NCBI GenBank assembly: GCA_963662155.1 | Contig: OY759262.1 | Location: 51,813,285 to 51,877,284, forward strand | Source: Lamellibrachia columna | Taxonomy: Eukaryota > Annelida > Polychaeta > Sabellida > Siboglinidae | Length of the DNA: 64,000 nucleotides | Direction: 5' to 3' | Part shown: one piece after another, positions 9,144 through 22,167 of the stretch | How positions within the stretch are numbered: the stretch's first letter is position 1 | How the letters are laid out: each line of letters begins with the position of its first letter | Notes under the pieces: generated by a model | Database searches by the model: none | What the model was told of the DNA's origin: nothing | What the model saw: the letters and a program-made list of their open reading frames with translations, nothing else | Translations under genes and position numbers: made by a program

Positions 9144-10173
9144 TTATTTAACAAGATTTAACAAGATTGCCATACCAAACAACAAGTTCCAGATGGCAAG
9201 TGGACAAGGAAGCCATTGGCTTATCGAGAGTCCAACAATTTTATCATCTTTGTGTAGCCCGTCCTTATCATATATCTGTCAATTCTATTTTTAAACATAC
9301 TCACACTACTAGCATTGACACAATAATTTTGCAGTTTGTTCCATTCAGTTATCACTATCTGTGAGAAAGAGTACTTTCTCATGTCCAACCTACACTGCTC
9401 CTTAACTAATGCTGCTTTGTGTCCTCTTGTTCTACTGCCTTCTTTAAGTTTGAAGAACATATTCCTATCAACATCCTCATAACCGTTCACTATTTTAAAC
9501 ACTTCTATTTGGTCTCCTCTTAGTCTCCTGGTCTCTAGTGTTGTCAAACCACATTGTAATAAGCAGCAGCTTTCGTAACTAAGGTCTCTCAATTTCTGGA
9601 ATCATTTTAGTTGCTCTTCGTTGCATTCTTTCTAGCTTGTCTATGTCCTTTTTACGATAAGGCCTCCATGCTTGAATACAATATACCAAATGTGGTCTAA
9701 CTATTGCTTTGTACAGGGGTACAGATAGCTGTTTCTCCTTAAACGTGATAGTTCTCCTAATTAGCCCTAGAACTTGATTTCCTTTCGAAGCAGCAATCCG
9801 ACATTGCTTTGAAATTTTCATGTCAGCACTGAATGTTACTCCTAAGTCCTTTTCTTGTGTGGTTCTACCTAGTACAGCACCCCCCCCTTATATTCTTTGC
9901 CATGTTTCCATGTCCTGTGAGTGTGCATTTAACCTTCCCAAAATTAAATTAAATTTGCCATTTTTCTGACCATTTAACTAATTTATCTAGATCATCCTGT
10001 AAACTTTGTTTATCTGTAACATTAGTAACCTTTCTGAATACTTTTGTATCATCTGCAAGTTTCAGTACTTTGCTAGATATGTCATCTTCCAAATCATTTA
10101 TATATATTAAAAATAGTATACGGCCTAATACTGATCCCTGTGGTACCCACTCAGAACAGATTTCCAGTTTGAA
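9144..10173 (-). mobile_element. CR1-like retrotransposon, copy 2, frameshifted
   Basis: Closely similar to copy 1 from the tandem TTAAATCTTG tail near 9145 up to about 10173, where similarity stops within the segment before the RT catalytic box. The coding frame is split: 9221-9592 and 9579-9821 carry the C-terminal parts (RPHLVYCIQAWRPYRKKD, GLTTLETRRLRGDQIEVF), with an inserted codon and a frameshift at about 9590. Further indels (a run of C near 9890) break the rest. It is a dead copy. Confidence 0.85.
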
Positions 10174-11440
10174 TTATTTAGCGATGTTTACAATAGTTGT
10201 AGTTTGCTGCACGATAATGCTATCATTGACGTGAAAACGTAAAAAACTCTTTCAATCAAGTACTGTTATTAATATTTTATTCGATGATTATAATTCAGAA
10301 ATGCATTATTCCCCCGGTCCAGACCAACGTGTACCTTACCCCGGTTTTTCCGGTATCACATTCTAAATGGCACCGGTGACACACCCACCGGTAATTGAGA
10401 ACACTTACGCTAGCCCATAGGTGTTTGCTTAAGTCTTGGCGATCGAGAGACAGGCTAAATATGTTTCCCCGAGGCCAAACAACTCAGCATGTGTGATTAT
10501 GGTAACTCAACCTAAACGACGTAAACGTTATATATTAAGATAGTTTTCGCCCAAGAAACGTTGGTCCGGTAATTTGCTATAAATTAGAACCCAAAGATAT
10601 TATAAACTAATAAGAAATTATGCAGGTATGTGCAATGAATGCAGCAATCAGCCAATCACGTAAGACATCCCTGCTGGTGCATCCATAGACAAGAATATAG
10701 CATAACGCCTGGTAAAAAAAAAAATTAGTTTCTCATCCCCGCCCACTTCCCTTTTGTCGCCACCTCCTTTTTTATTACTCATTATTGAAAAAAAGAGATT
10801 ATTTTGAAACGTTTTTTCGGTTCTGTGAAGAAATCTCTGTCAAAAACTTGCTATCCGACGTATGCATGTTATGCTCTTTCAGTTCACTTTTTATGCATCA
10901 TACAAGGTGTAGGATGTATGTGCATTCTACAAAGTCTAAAATAAGAACGATGATGACTTGCTTTAAATAGTCGCAGACTCGTGTACATAATACAAGTCTC
11001 AATCAGTATAAATGCCAATAAGCTCTATGCCTTGTTTGTTTCAAATACATTTCAGTAGTTTTCTAATGTAGCACGTACGTGCCACATTCCACTTACGTAA
11101 ATGTTTTTATTCATCTGCCAAAGCATAGTATTTGCTAATTTGCAAATGGAATGACAGATTATATAGTCATATACATCACTGGCATGTTCAATATTGCATC
11201 AAAAAAACTACAGCTTGTCTTTTAATCAACCACAGTGAGCTTCTAAGACATGGCGGCCATATTCGAAACTAATAGCAAAAAATCCATAAATAGTATATAA
11301 GGGCCTCCCTATCGCTTTAAAAAACAGTCCGAAGAAGAAACTAGTTTCTTTTTTACTAGACCTAACCTCCAAGTTATACACTGCGGATACTGGGTACGTC
11401 GCGGCCCCAAACGAATGTGCTAGGAATCAAGGAGCATATT
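10174..11440. other. No gene recognised
   Basis: AT-rich. Contains a YY1-like ATGGCGGCCAT site near 11252 but no supported gene. Confidence 0.4.
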
Positions 11441-11442
11441 GG

Positions 11443-11627
11443 AATTCCAATAGTATAGCGTGCATGGTGACACTTCTCAACTGTCACAATTCCAATAGTA
11501 TAGCGTGCATGGTGACACTTCTCAACTGTCACAATTCCAATAGTATAGCGTGCATGGTGACACTCAACTGTCACAATTCCAATAGTATAGCGTGCATGGT
11601 GACACTTCGCAACTGTCACAATTCCAA
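11443..11627. repeat. 45-bp tandem repeat, four copies, each with a hairpin
   Basis: The unit aattccaatagtatagcgtg continues through GTGACActtctcaacTGTCAC. GTGACA and TGTCAC are inverted, so each unit can fold. The third copy lacks a few bases. Both strands stay open through the array because of its length and composition, so those open frames are not evidence for a gene. Confidence 0.9.
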
Positions 11628-11639
11628 ACTCCATCTATG

Positions 11640-12750
11640 GGCAAATGGAAAAGGTCGAACGTGAGAGGGTGAACCCGATGAAGATCGCTCAACGGCAATT
11701 GACCCCTGGGCAAGTGGGACTCATAACCTTTGCATGGCAGCCCAACTAGGATATCACTCCGGATTAATACAGCGGTCACACGAGTAGCACCCACTCCAGG
11801 TAGAGATACAGAAAACTGCATAATGTCTACGAGTAACGACAGGCCCTGCCAGCAGCTTCATAAGCTGAAGATATGTTCAATGCTCACACAAATATCCGTC
11901 CAAGATAATTGTTTTAAATTAATTGTTCCGTGCTTGCTAATGATCATTAGGAACGTATTTAAAAAAAAAATATATGAAATGTCAGACAAAATGTATTTAA
12001 ACTCAAAATGTATTTAAACTCATTTTAAATGCAAAACTGTAAATATTCTGGCTTATACCTGCCACGAAAGTCGCGGAATAAAACAATAATATATAATGAT
12101 TGAATAATATAACTAATTAAACTTTATCCGCAGTATGAAATACCATCACTTTTGTTAGCACATTAGCAGAAACCCACGTAGGATATTGTTTGGCCTTATA
12201 AGTCAGACAAGCTAACGCTGAATCATTCTGCCCCTAAACGTTCTGCACACAAGGTCCACTTATGCACACAACATATATACGGAATGTAAAATAAAAACAA
12301 ACAGCATTAAAGTAAAACGCACTGTAAATGCACACGTTACCAGAATAAAGTCCAACTATAGCTAACAGCACTCATTCCAAGCAATCAACGTTTAACCGGA
12401 CACAGAAACAGCCATGGCCAGTTTCGAACTTGGGGAGGCATTATGTTATAGCCCCTTTGGCTTTCGGATAAGAATAACCTGTTGCGTGAATAACCTGTTG
12501 CGTGAATAACCTGTTGCGCGACTACACGATAGAATGGCAAACTCAATGGGTGACTGACCCTTTTTTAAATCTCCTCCAACTGGTGTCATAACTATACCGT
12601 GTTGTGCTAAAACTAAATTGTGCAGTGTTATAATTATAATAGTGTGTTTGTCTGCCATATTTATATACCTCTACAGTCGAGTAATAGCACACACTGGACG
12701 ACATAGATATTATAATTCAAGTTTCGGGCGTGTATACGTTTGCATACGTG

Positions 12751-12783
<33 letters not shown>

Positions 12784-14470
12784 TGGCATGCGTGCGTCAT
12801 TATGTGCGTCACTAAGCAAGAGAGGATGCCTTGCAAGTAATGTATTCATATAATTATTAATAAATCGTATCCTACCTTCAGAATCTTCACTTCACAATAT
12901 TGACCTGCTTATTCGGCTCCGTGCACACGATGTAACTGGTACTAACAGTATGAGTATGTTTTCCCAGCTGTCCCGTCAGAACGCGATTAAATAGCTCTCC
13001 GTTGACGAAATGCAATACAATAATCGTCATGCGCATGTTATTAACGTCGAGGGGGTGCGGTGGACGTGAACTATCTGACATCACGTGGCAGTACAATGCA
13101 GAGTCCACGCAACTTCATAGCAGGTGTTGATAGGCTGTGATTAACGCAAGTCAAACAAATCATAACACGGAGCAAACCAACACTATGGAAAACTATATAC
13201 TTATCACAATATACTTGCTTAGCCCTGTAGACCCCACGCACCCGTATAATGTATATCCAGTGTGTCCGCTGTTATCAATATATGTAGAAGTGGCGTCGGC
13301 TTCCAATATATATGAAATTACAATTGATTCTTCCATACCTTAGCTATGAATTGTGCACGTCCAGTGGCGTATTTGGGAAGGGGGTCATTGGGCCATGGCT
13401 CCTTTGACCCAGAATTCGGATTCAATGACTGGGGTTTGAAGGTATAAACATATGCACATAAACATGGACGGATGTGTCCGATTTGCGCGAGCATACCTGC
13501 GTTTTGGTGATCGGGTGTGTGGCCGATTTGGTGTGTTTGAATACTCTATTAATGTATAATTAGTCAGATTCTCAACAACCTCTACACATATTAACCGCAG
13601 CCGATAACGATTGTACTGACGCAGAGAAAGAGACTTAGGGTGATGTTTCACAAGATAAGCGGTACGTTTCAGGTTGGGGATATATATTATGGTGTTGCAT
13701 TGCGCGTGGACAGTTTAAGCAACGTCTTTTACTGTTGTAACTCGGTACGTTTGTTGTTGACATAAATGAATCAGGTAACATGCAATTCAAACAGTACGCA
13801 GTCGTCGGTAAACAATGTCATCAATATGTTTGGACATGTATATAATCCCCATAGTGTGACTTCATATAGATGGGTTGCCATGAGTTAATTAACAAAACTA
13901 TCCAAGAAACAATGTTTCCTTATGCAACTCGGTCGGTCGGATGACAAATATAGATCAGATAATATATTTGAGTGACATGAAATTCCAGAATGGGTTTCGT
14001 GGATACAAGGATGCTATTGGAATACCTTATATTTTGACTGGATGAATAATTAAAGATCATATAAATATTCAAGACATCGTGATGTATGATAACAAACAGC
14101 TGTATTAGTAGTTTGGAATGCACTAACAAATACTGTTATTAGCTGCTCTTCGACAAAAGCTAATTATATTAGTGGCAAAGAAGACCGATTTGACATTTCG
14201 CTCGGCAATATCCGTACGGAATCGGCGTGTGACGTCAGTCTGGCCAAACGAACATCAACAAACATTGTCATTCCATAGCAATGCAGAACATCTGCATACG
14301 TTAAAAGCTTATGTGTTGCAGTGGGGCAAAAAAAATATTATTTGGGTGTGACATCAATTTCATTATTTGAAACACTATTAATACACTGCAACGTGTATAG
14401 ATTATAAATAATAGCTAGCGTAGACCGAGAGGCAATGTGTGTACTGTGTTACGACAAAATCGCAAAGGCA
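11640..14470. other. No gene recognised; two short simple repeats
   Basis: A 16-bp unit (gaataacctgttgcgt) is repeated three times near 12469-12517, and a GTGC tetranucleotide run lies at 12748-12783. Other open frames are short and unlike any family I know. Confidence 0.4.
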
Positions 14471-14474
14471 AAGG

Positions 14475-14502
14475 GCAAGCCAGTGCCTTTGCACTGGCTT
14501 GC
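14475..14502. repeat. Perfect 12-bp hairpin with 4-base loop
   Basis: GCAAGCCAGTGC, loop cttt, then the exact complement GCACTGGCTTGC. It is GC-rich in an AT-rich setting, so it would be a stable stem. No T-run follows. Confidence 0.85.
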
Positions 14503-14659
14503 TCAAAGGCTCTACTCAAAATTTAGACAGACACTGTTGTTAAAAATTGAATATATCAAGATATTTCGGCATTAAAATCACACAGTGTCCACATATCTCC
14601 CCACGCCTTCCAATATTTATATTCAAACCACCGAGTAACGCAAACACAAAGTAGGCCGC

Positions 14660-15476
14660 TGGTCCAAATTCCAAGCCTAGACTAGGGCTAGGCTAGACTC
14701 GACGACTGTGTCTACTAGCTTGTACTAACTAAACATATCGACGACTGTGTCTACTAGCTTGTACTAACTAAACAATTCCAAGCCTAGACTAGGGCTAGGC
14801 TAGACTCGACGACTGTGTCTACTAGCTTGTACTAACTAATCATCTCGACGACTGTGTCTACTAGCTTGTACTAACTAAACAATTCCAAGCCTAGACTAGG
14901 GCTAGGCTAGACTCGAAGACTGTGTCTACTAGCTTGTACTAACTAAACATCTCGACGACTGTGTCTACTAGCTTGTACTAACTAAACAATTCCAAGCCTA
15001 GACTAGGGCTAGGCTAGACTCGACGACTGTGTCTACTAGCTTGTACTAACTAAACATCTCGACGACTGTGTCTACTAGCTTGTACTAACTAAACAATTCC
15101 AAGCCTAGACTAGGGCTAGGCTAGACTCGACGACTGTGTCAACTAGCTTGTACTAACTAAACATCTCGACGACTGTGTCTACTAGCTTGTTCAAACTAAA
15201 CATATCGACGACTGTGTCAACTAGCTTGTACTAACTAAACATCTCGACGACTGTGTCTACTAGCTTGTACTAACTAAACATCTCGATGACTGTGTCTACT
15301 AGCTTGTACTAACTAAACATCTCGATGACTGTGTCTACTAGCTTGTACTAACTAAACATCTCGACGACTGTGTCTACTAGCTTGTACTAACTAAACATCT
15401 CGACGACTGTGTCTACTAGCTTGTACTAACTAAACATCTCGATGACTGTGTCAATTAGCTTGTACTAACTAAACAT
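14660..15476. repeat. 39-bp satellite with a higher-order insert
   Basis: The basic unit starts ctcgacgactgtgtctacta and ends gcttgtactaactaaacat (39 bp). In the left half every second unit carries an extra segment containing attccaagcctagactaggg, making an alternating two-part repeat. From about 15170 on only the 39-bp unit continues. Each unit contains tactaac. Confidence 0.95.
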
Positions 15477-16474
15477 GGAATTTAAATATAGTCTGATAAA
15501 TAAATATGCATGCTACCAAAACAACATTACTGTAAATACATTTACAGTTATGTTATTGTTTAGGTTTTTCATCAAGGGCATTTGTTTACTGCGGCGTGAA
15601 TCCGAAGGCTTCCGCCAATCAATCAAACCTGGTAGTGCATTGCGTGTGAACTAATTGGCAGCGCCTTTCTTGAAAAAAAATACATTGCTCGACGAAACTC
15701 CCCGTTGCACTTTGTTGTGCCATCACGCAAAATTGCTACCCTATTATATAAGTGCAACAAGGTTGTTTATGAACTAGATGAAGAGACCTACAGGGTCACA
15801 ACGGGGGTTCCGAAAAAACCCACAAATTAGTAAACATTCTCAAAATAGTGCAAGAAAAAATTATTCAAATTAAAATCGAGTGCAAACAAATTGTTAGAAA
15901 GCCTTTTACTTTAAAAAAAAAAATAGGTGTTTCCAATAAATATTATGTATTATTCTGAAATAAATGCCTCTTCCGAGTAGAGACGAACTAAAACGGAATC
16001 TTCTAGAATGTCATTGCATTGGCCGATGTTTTCTGTTTTACTGATGGGTATATACATTTTGAGCAATTTCCCACAGCCAGGCAACCGATATGCTATATTT
16101 ACCATTGCAACAATGTTGCAATATAGACGCAGCAGGTGTTCGCCTTTGGTCGGTTGGTTTACTCTGCTGATTGGGACTTTTTCACCTGACAACAATATGT
16201 GACATACAACCACCTTCAATTTTATCACTGACATTTCTGTTTATAGATTTATTTGCATCAGTATCACGCATGACATTCCTGGCTCCATTAAAACAACACG
16301 ACCATGTAATTGCAAAACATCCATCGTCGTTAATCAGCGACTGAGGAAAAAAAATGCCAAACTATGAAAACAAAATAAGAAGGCTTTATAGAACAATTTT
16401 AGGAAGGCTTTACAGAACAATTTTAAGTAATGAAATAATCATGTAAATATGTATATAATACAACGAAAAAACTT
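15477..16474. other. No gene recognised
   Basis: AT-rich unique sequence with a small tandem duplication of about 24 bp (aaggctttatagaacaattt region) near 16380-16425. Confidence 0.4.
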
Positions 16475-16790
16475 CTTTCCAAAATGACCGCTCCCAATCC
16501 ATGTTTTCCCAATATAGCCGTCCCCATGCATCGCTTTCCAACATAGCCACCCAAAACCTCGATTTCCTATATTATAGCACTTTCCAAAACTATGTCACGT
16601 TTGCATTATATGACATGGTCGTATACATGTACATTATAATTTTTACGATTAACATTTACACACATACCTATTCAGCCTTTTATTTAACGCATACGTTATT
16701 CGGCCTACTGCACTAAACACTAATTTGTCACGTCCCTACCGACTTGTTCCGAAGGATAAACGCCCCTAGAAAACATGAAGCTAATTATTT
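16475..16790. repeat. Direct duplication, upstream copy
   Basis: Diverged copy of 17540-17810. Shared blocks in the same order include the aaaatg-ccgctcccaat block, the tatgtcacgtttgcattata block, the acgattaacatttac block, the acctattc block and the cgtccctaccgacttgt block. The two copies flank the first exon of the candidate gene at 17260. Confidence 0.6.
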
Positions 16791-16816
16791 AGTTGTCACG
16801 CCCCCTAACGACTTGT

Positions 16817-16965
<149 letters not shown>

Positions 16966-17259
16966 TTGCAATGCCCGTAGATACTCTACATGTGTACTAC
17001 TGTTGACCTGTATTTCCCCAACAAGCCTCCGTAGCGAGTAAAAACGCAATACATTGACCTATATTTATCTCATGAAGCGCAGTTATAATGCCCCTAGCGA
17101 CTTTTTCCCCAAAAAACATTCACATTATATGTATTTATTTCTGTATTTATTTAATTAATTTTATTAGTGACATTGCAGTATGCAGTAGGTTAAAAGTGAA
17201 AACATAAAAGCTAATGACAACCAATGGTTCTTTCAACCGAAAGTTGCTGCAGAGACGGT

Positions 17260-18216
17260 TGAGGTTTTATAGAGGAGAAGCCGACGACAGAGCTGATATA
17301 TATGTTGCCACTACAGAGAAGGAACTCAAACTTCGCTGACCCATCATCTCTGCCAGCACCCAAGAAAACGAAAAGTGGCTCGGCCATCGGCAACGTGTGG
17401 CGACAATGGCACCGCTTCACAAGAAAGAACACTTTAAGCCATCAAGTGAGGAAAAAACACGCCAAGCGAAGGCGTAGCATTGATGGTGAGTAATGAAAAA
17501 AAAAAACGAAATAGTACTATAAAATGTATAAGTATATCGAAACAACTGTTGTGTCAGCTCCCCCAATTTCACGATTTGCTTTCCTAAATGGCCGAACCCA
17601 TGTCTTTATTTGCAAAATGGCCACCCTTTCTCGAATGCCAACTATGCGATGTTTGTGCTATGTGACACGGTAGTATCAATGTACATAATAACATTCACGA
17701 CTAACATTTACTAACATATACCTATTCTGCATTTGATTTAATTTGTATGCTAACCTGCCTACTGCGTTGAACGTTACTCGTAAGTTGTAACACACTCTAC
17801 TGACTATATAATTATGTATTAACCTGACCCTATTCCTTTCAACAACTACCCTTTAGCCAGTATAAACGTAATAATGTGACATATATATATCTCCTAAGAA
17901 ATACCTCCTACCAAACATGTATGTATTAACGAGACCTATATATATCCCTTCAGAGTGGACACCCGGCTGGAAACTAACCGAAAAACAAGCCATAGCATAC
18001 TGCCATCATTTGCCTTATGGTAGAGTAAACCAAGAAGTTATAATGCGATCAGAGAACTGGTGGTACAGTACAAGGGGAGATTATATGGTCTTTCGTGTAA
18101 ATGGGGTTCTACAACAACTTCTCTGTGGTGGCGAAAATAACATAATTTATACGAAACAAGTGGTGCCGATTATTTTATTGATTTCCAAGAAACAACAGGA
18201 CTCGTAAACATTACAG
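17260..18216 (+). CDS. Candidate two-exon gene of unknown function (possibly frameshifted)
   Basis: A frame open from about 17260 (ATG at 17302) encodes a basic peptide ending RKKHAKRRRSID and stops at a canonical donor (GTGAGT at 17486) in phase 1. A pyrimidine-rich acceptor (atcccttcag, ending 17953) opens a second exon in the matching phase. Its product begins EWTPGWKLTEKQAIAYCHHL and continues to WWYSTRGDYMVFRVNG and a CGG motif before a stop at 18205. One base out of frame, a further open segment (GADYFIDFQETTGLVNITG) ends exactly at a donor (18217), so a single-base indel near 18120-18150 may have broken the exon. I recognise no domain. The KRRR before the junction could be a furin-type site in a secreted protein, which is inference. 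Upstream exons are not found. Confidence 0.35.
17540..17810. repeat. Direct duplication, downstream copy
   Basis: Partner of 16475-16790, about two-thirds identical by eye. It lies inside the intron of the candidate gene. Confidence 0.6.
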
Positions 18217-18219
18217 GTA

Positions 18220-18860
18220 AAATTAAACCCTGCTGATGCTTAATGTTGATACCTTGCTGATGCATAATGGCAGAAACCTGAGCTTGTTTGCTACAGGAAC
18301 ACACAAAGAGTAACTGTTGTTAAAGGTAATTTAATAAATGTATTGTGATAATAAAATACATGTATCGATGAGAAATAGCTGGTACAAACATGTTCATCGA
18401 GAAAAATATCATATATGTGTAAATTGATGAGATATAGCTTAATCACCAATACAAACTAGCTCATCGAGAAAAGCAATTATTAAATGACATGTAAAAGTAG
18501 CAAAGGTGGGGCGATCATTTATCCCACCAGGCCTCCAATACCCCCCAGGATAAAATATTCATATTTTCTTTAAATTTGTGATATTTTCTTGAACTTTGTG
18601 GAAACCTATATAAAAACTTATCAAAACATAATCGTCTTCAAACATAAATTTTCCAAAGCGTAAACTCTATAAAGCATTAACTTCTCAAAACAAAAATGTT
18701 CAAAACATAAAATGTTGAAAACAAACAAAATTCAAAAAACTGTTCAATATAAACAATTTCCAAACAAACTTTTCAAAACATAAAATAAAAAAAAAAAATG
18801 TTCAAAGCATATTTTTTAAAACAACTTTTTCAAAACATAAAACGTAACAGCGAATTAGCT
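18220..18860. other. No gene; A-rich low-complexity stretch
   Basis: From about 18590 to 18845 the plus strand is an irregular repeat of ttcaaaacataaa-like words, a degenerate simple repeat just before the CR1-like copy 3. Confidence 0.5.
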
Positions 18861-18869
18861 TCAGGCTTA

Positions 18870-20664
18870 TGAAATACAATTAGAAAGCGAAGTAGATTAC
18901 GATGAAGCTGTTTGGTATAAAATAGTTTCAGGAAATTCAAAATAAACTATTGGATTAGTTTTCCGAAGTCCAAACATAAACGAATGTGATAACACAAAAA
19001 TACGAAATGCTATAAATGAAGTGAGTAAAGAGGGATGTATCATTTCCATTTACTAAATTTGAGGGCAATACATCAGAACATTTAGTGCAGTTATTTGTAA
19101 CTCCTGAAATGATAGCAAACAAAATTAAGAAGATGGATGATAATAAATCACCTGGAGTTGATGGGATACCACCAAAACTGCTTAAAGAAATTGTTGATCA
19201 AATTAGTACACCACTTGCAAACTGGTTTAACTTGTCACTAGAAGAAGGAATAGTTCCTTCATAATGGAAAGAAGCAAACATTACGCCGCTATTTAAGAAG
19301 GAATCGAGGAACAAGCCAGACAATTACAGACCAGTGAGTTTAACATAAGTTATACGTAAATTACTCGAAACATTAATTAGAGACCACATAGTGGAATTCC
19401 TTGTAAAACATAAGTTAATAAATACATCTCAACATGGGTTCCTAAAAGCAAGGTCATTTCTAACTAAGCTCATGTGTTTTTTTGAAGAAATTACAAAGTG
19501 GGTATATGACGGGTTAACAGTGGATGTTGTCTACTTAGATTTTCAGAAAACTTTCGATAAAGTGCCACATCAAAGATTGTTTCTTAAACTAAAAGCCCAA
19601 GGCATAGGTAATTATGTAATCAACTGGATAGAAAAGTGGCTTACACACAGAAAACAGAGAGAAATAGTTGATGGTGAGATTTCAAACTGGAAATCAGTTT
19701 TGAGTGGGATACCACAGGGATCAGTATAAGGCCCTATACTGTTTTTAATATATATAAATGATTTGGAAGATGACATGTCTAGCAAAGTATTCATATTTGC
19801 AGATGACACAAAAGTATTCAGAAAGGTTACTAATGATACATATAAACAAAGTTTACAGGATGATCTAGATAAATTAGTTAAATGGTCAGAAAAATGGCAA
19901 ATGTTATTCAGTTTTGGGAAGTGTAAATATATACACATAGGACATGGAAACATGGACGAAGAATATAAAATGGGGAATGTTGTACTAGGTAGAACCTCAC
20001 AAGGAAATGACTTAGAATTAACATTTATTGCTGACATGAAAGTTTCAGAGCAATGTGGGATTGCAGCTTCGAAAGGAAATCAAATTCTAGAGCTAATTAG
20101 GAGAACTTTAATGTATAAGGAGAAACAGCTAATTGTAACACTGTAGAAAGCAATAGTTAGACCACATTTGGAATATTGTATTCAAGCATGGAAGCAGTAT
20201 CGTAAAAAGACACAGACAATCTAGAAAGAAGAGCAACTAAAATTATTCTAGAATTTAGAGACCTTAGTTATGAAAGTCGCATATTACAATGCGGTTTGAC
20301 AACACTAGAGACCAGGAGACTAAGAGGAGACCAAATAGAAGTGTTTAAATAGTGAACGGTTATGAAGATGTTGACAGGAATATGTTCTTCAAACTTAAAG
20401 AAGGCAGTAAAACCAGATGACACAAAGTAGCATTAGTTAAAGAGCAGTGTAGGTTGGACATGAAAAAGTTATAAATGAATGGAACAAACAGCCAAATGAT
20501 TGTGTTAATGCTAGTAGTGTGAATATGTTTAAAAATAGAATTGATGCGAAATGCGTCAATGCGAAAATTGTTGGACTCTCGATAAGCCAATGGCTTCCTT
20601 GTCCACTTGCCATCTGGAACTTGTTGTTTGGGATGACAATCTTGTTAAATATTGTTAAATCCAA
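18870..20664 (+). mobile_element. CR1-like retrotransposon, copy 3, longest copy but with stops
   Basis: The plus strand carries an endonuclease remnant (VDYDEAVWYKIVSG, FRSPNINE), a deletion, then a nearly complete RT: KIKKMDDNKSPGVDGIPPKL, WKEANITPLFKK, NYRPVSLT, VDVVYLDFQKTFDKVPHQRL, GIPQGSV, and FADDTKVF at about 19797-19820. It ends with the 3' UTR and a short TTGTTAAAT tail near 20664. In-frame stops at about 19260, 19348, 19727 and 20143 and frameshifts after 20200 make it inactive. It supplies the RT N-terminal half missing in copies 1 and 2. Confidence 0.9.
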
Positions 20665-20913
20665 ATCAATGGCAGTAGAAAACACATTTTAATGTATTAC
20701 TGTTGAATTTGCAATACAAAAAATCGTACGGATGTTATTATCAACTGCATGCACAGAACACCTGGTTCAAATAATTTAGACATTTTCTTAGACAATGTTG
20801 AATGTATCTTATGTGATATAAAATCAATCAAAATAGTATTTGTGTGTCCTGACCTGAACATATATCTGCTAAAGCATGAAACTAATAACAACATAATAAT
20901 AACATTCTATATC

Positions 20914-20988
20914 ATTACTAACCTTTCTGAATACTTTTGTGTCATCTGCAAATGTATGTACTTTGCTAGATATCTCATCTTCCTAAAC
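20914..20988 (-). mobile_element. 75-bp CR1-like fragment around the RT catalytic box
   Basis: Reverse-strand match to the stretch encoding the ADDTKVFRKV box of copies 1-3 (taacctttctgaatactttt, then gtgtcatctgcaaa). It is in opposite orientation to the adjacent copy 3 and flanked by unrelated DNA. Confidence 0.7.
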
Positions 20989-21497
20989 AGCTGCAACAGG
21001 AATGCGATTCGATGTTAACTGAGCCGTTTATTCTGCCAAGTACAACCATGTGGAGAAAGGCATAGCAACATGACAATCATCATAATATCTGCAGTATGCT
21101 TGTCCGTGCCACGTAAACTACAAGCAGTGATCCCTCCCTGTCGCAACGTCACACCCTGACAAGACTGGGACGCACTAGTTGTTCATCTACTGTTTCATCC
21201 ACGAGGGACATGTACCTGAAAAGATACATTTATTATTGGATATTGTATTCGCTAAGAAATTAATACGTTCGAAATATTGATCTACTGAACAAATGGGATA
21301 GCTGCAGCAGCAGCAACAGCATAATTACTATTTTTTCATAACAAAGGCATTATAATATAAAAAGGCATGAAATAATAAATCGAGCACCACGTACTCGTTG
21401 AAGCCGTTGTTAAAATAAAAGAACTGCTAAATTAAAGCAAATTCATAATGTGTAAATAGGGATATCGATAGCAAATGAGCCTCGAAAGTGCATATTT

Positions 21498-21585
<88 letters not shown>

Positions 21586-21786
21586 TATGCTTTAAAAATG
21601 TGTAACACATTAACCGTATCCATTCTTCATACTGGATTTCGAAAATGCCTTTAATTAATATAATTGTTAGTTGCGTCCATTCAAATTTGGGTAGATTAAG
21701 GCCAACTGGCCTATACACGATTGTAGTATTTTACTTTCATGCAAGCATACAGCATTCACTGCTATTTCCTGCAAAATATCCTAGAT
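20989..21786. other. No gene; TA microsatellite at 21496-21581
   Basis: A run of ATATAC units passes into (TA)n. Nothing else was recognised in this interval. Confidence 0.6.
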
Positions 21787-22167
21787 CAGGGGTTCCCAAA
21801 CTGTGGTCCGCGGCCCTCGGGTGGTCCGCGGGATGGTTTGAGGTGGTCCCAAGGGACAACGCAGTGTCCACCTTAATTGTGTATAAAACAATCATTTAAC
21901 CCATAGGGCCCCTCAAATTGAATTAAGCGTGTTTTGCGTTTCCCCGGGCAACTGAGACAGATTCTGAAAAGTTTGTAGTTTTTAAGCTATAGCTTCAAAA
22001 GTATTGATATCCTATAATTGCAAGTTAAGTTTGTTTTGAAGCAAATTGAATTATCTATGCAATGGTGTACATAAGCTTATTATATGTTGTCAATCTGAGT
22101 TGTGGAACTTCGGAAATAAATTTACTGATCAAATATTCACAGTGAATTTTGACATGATAGTCACATT

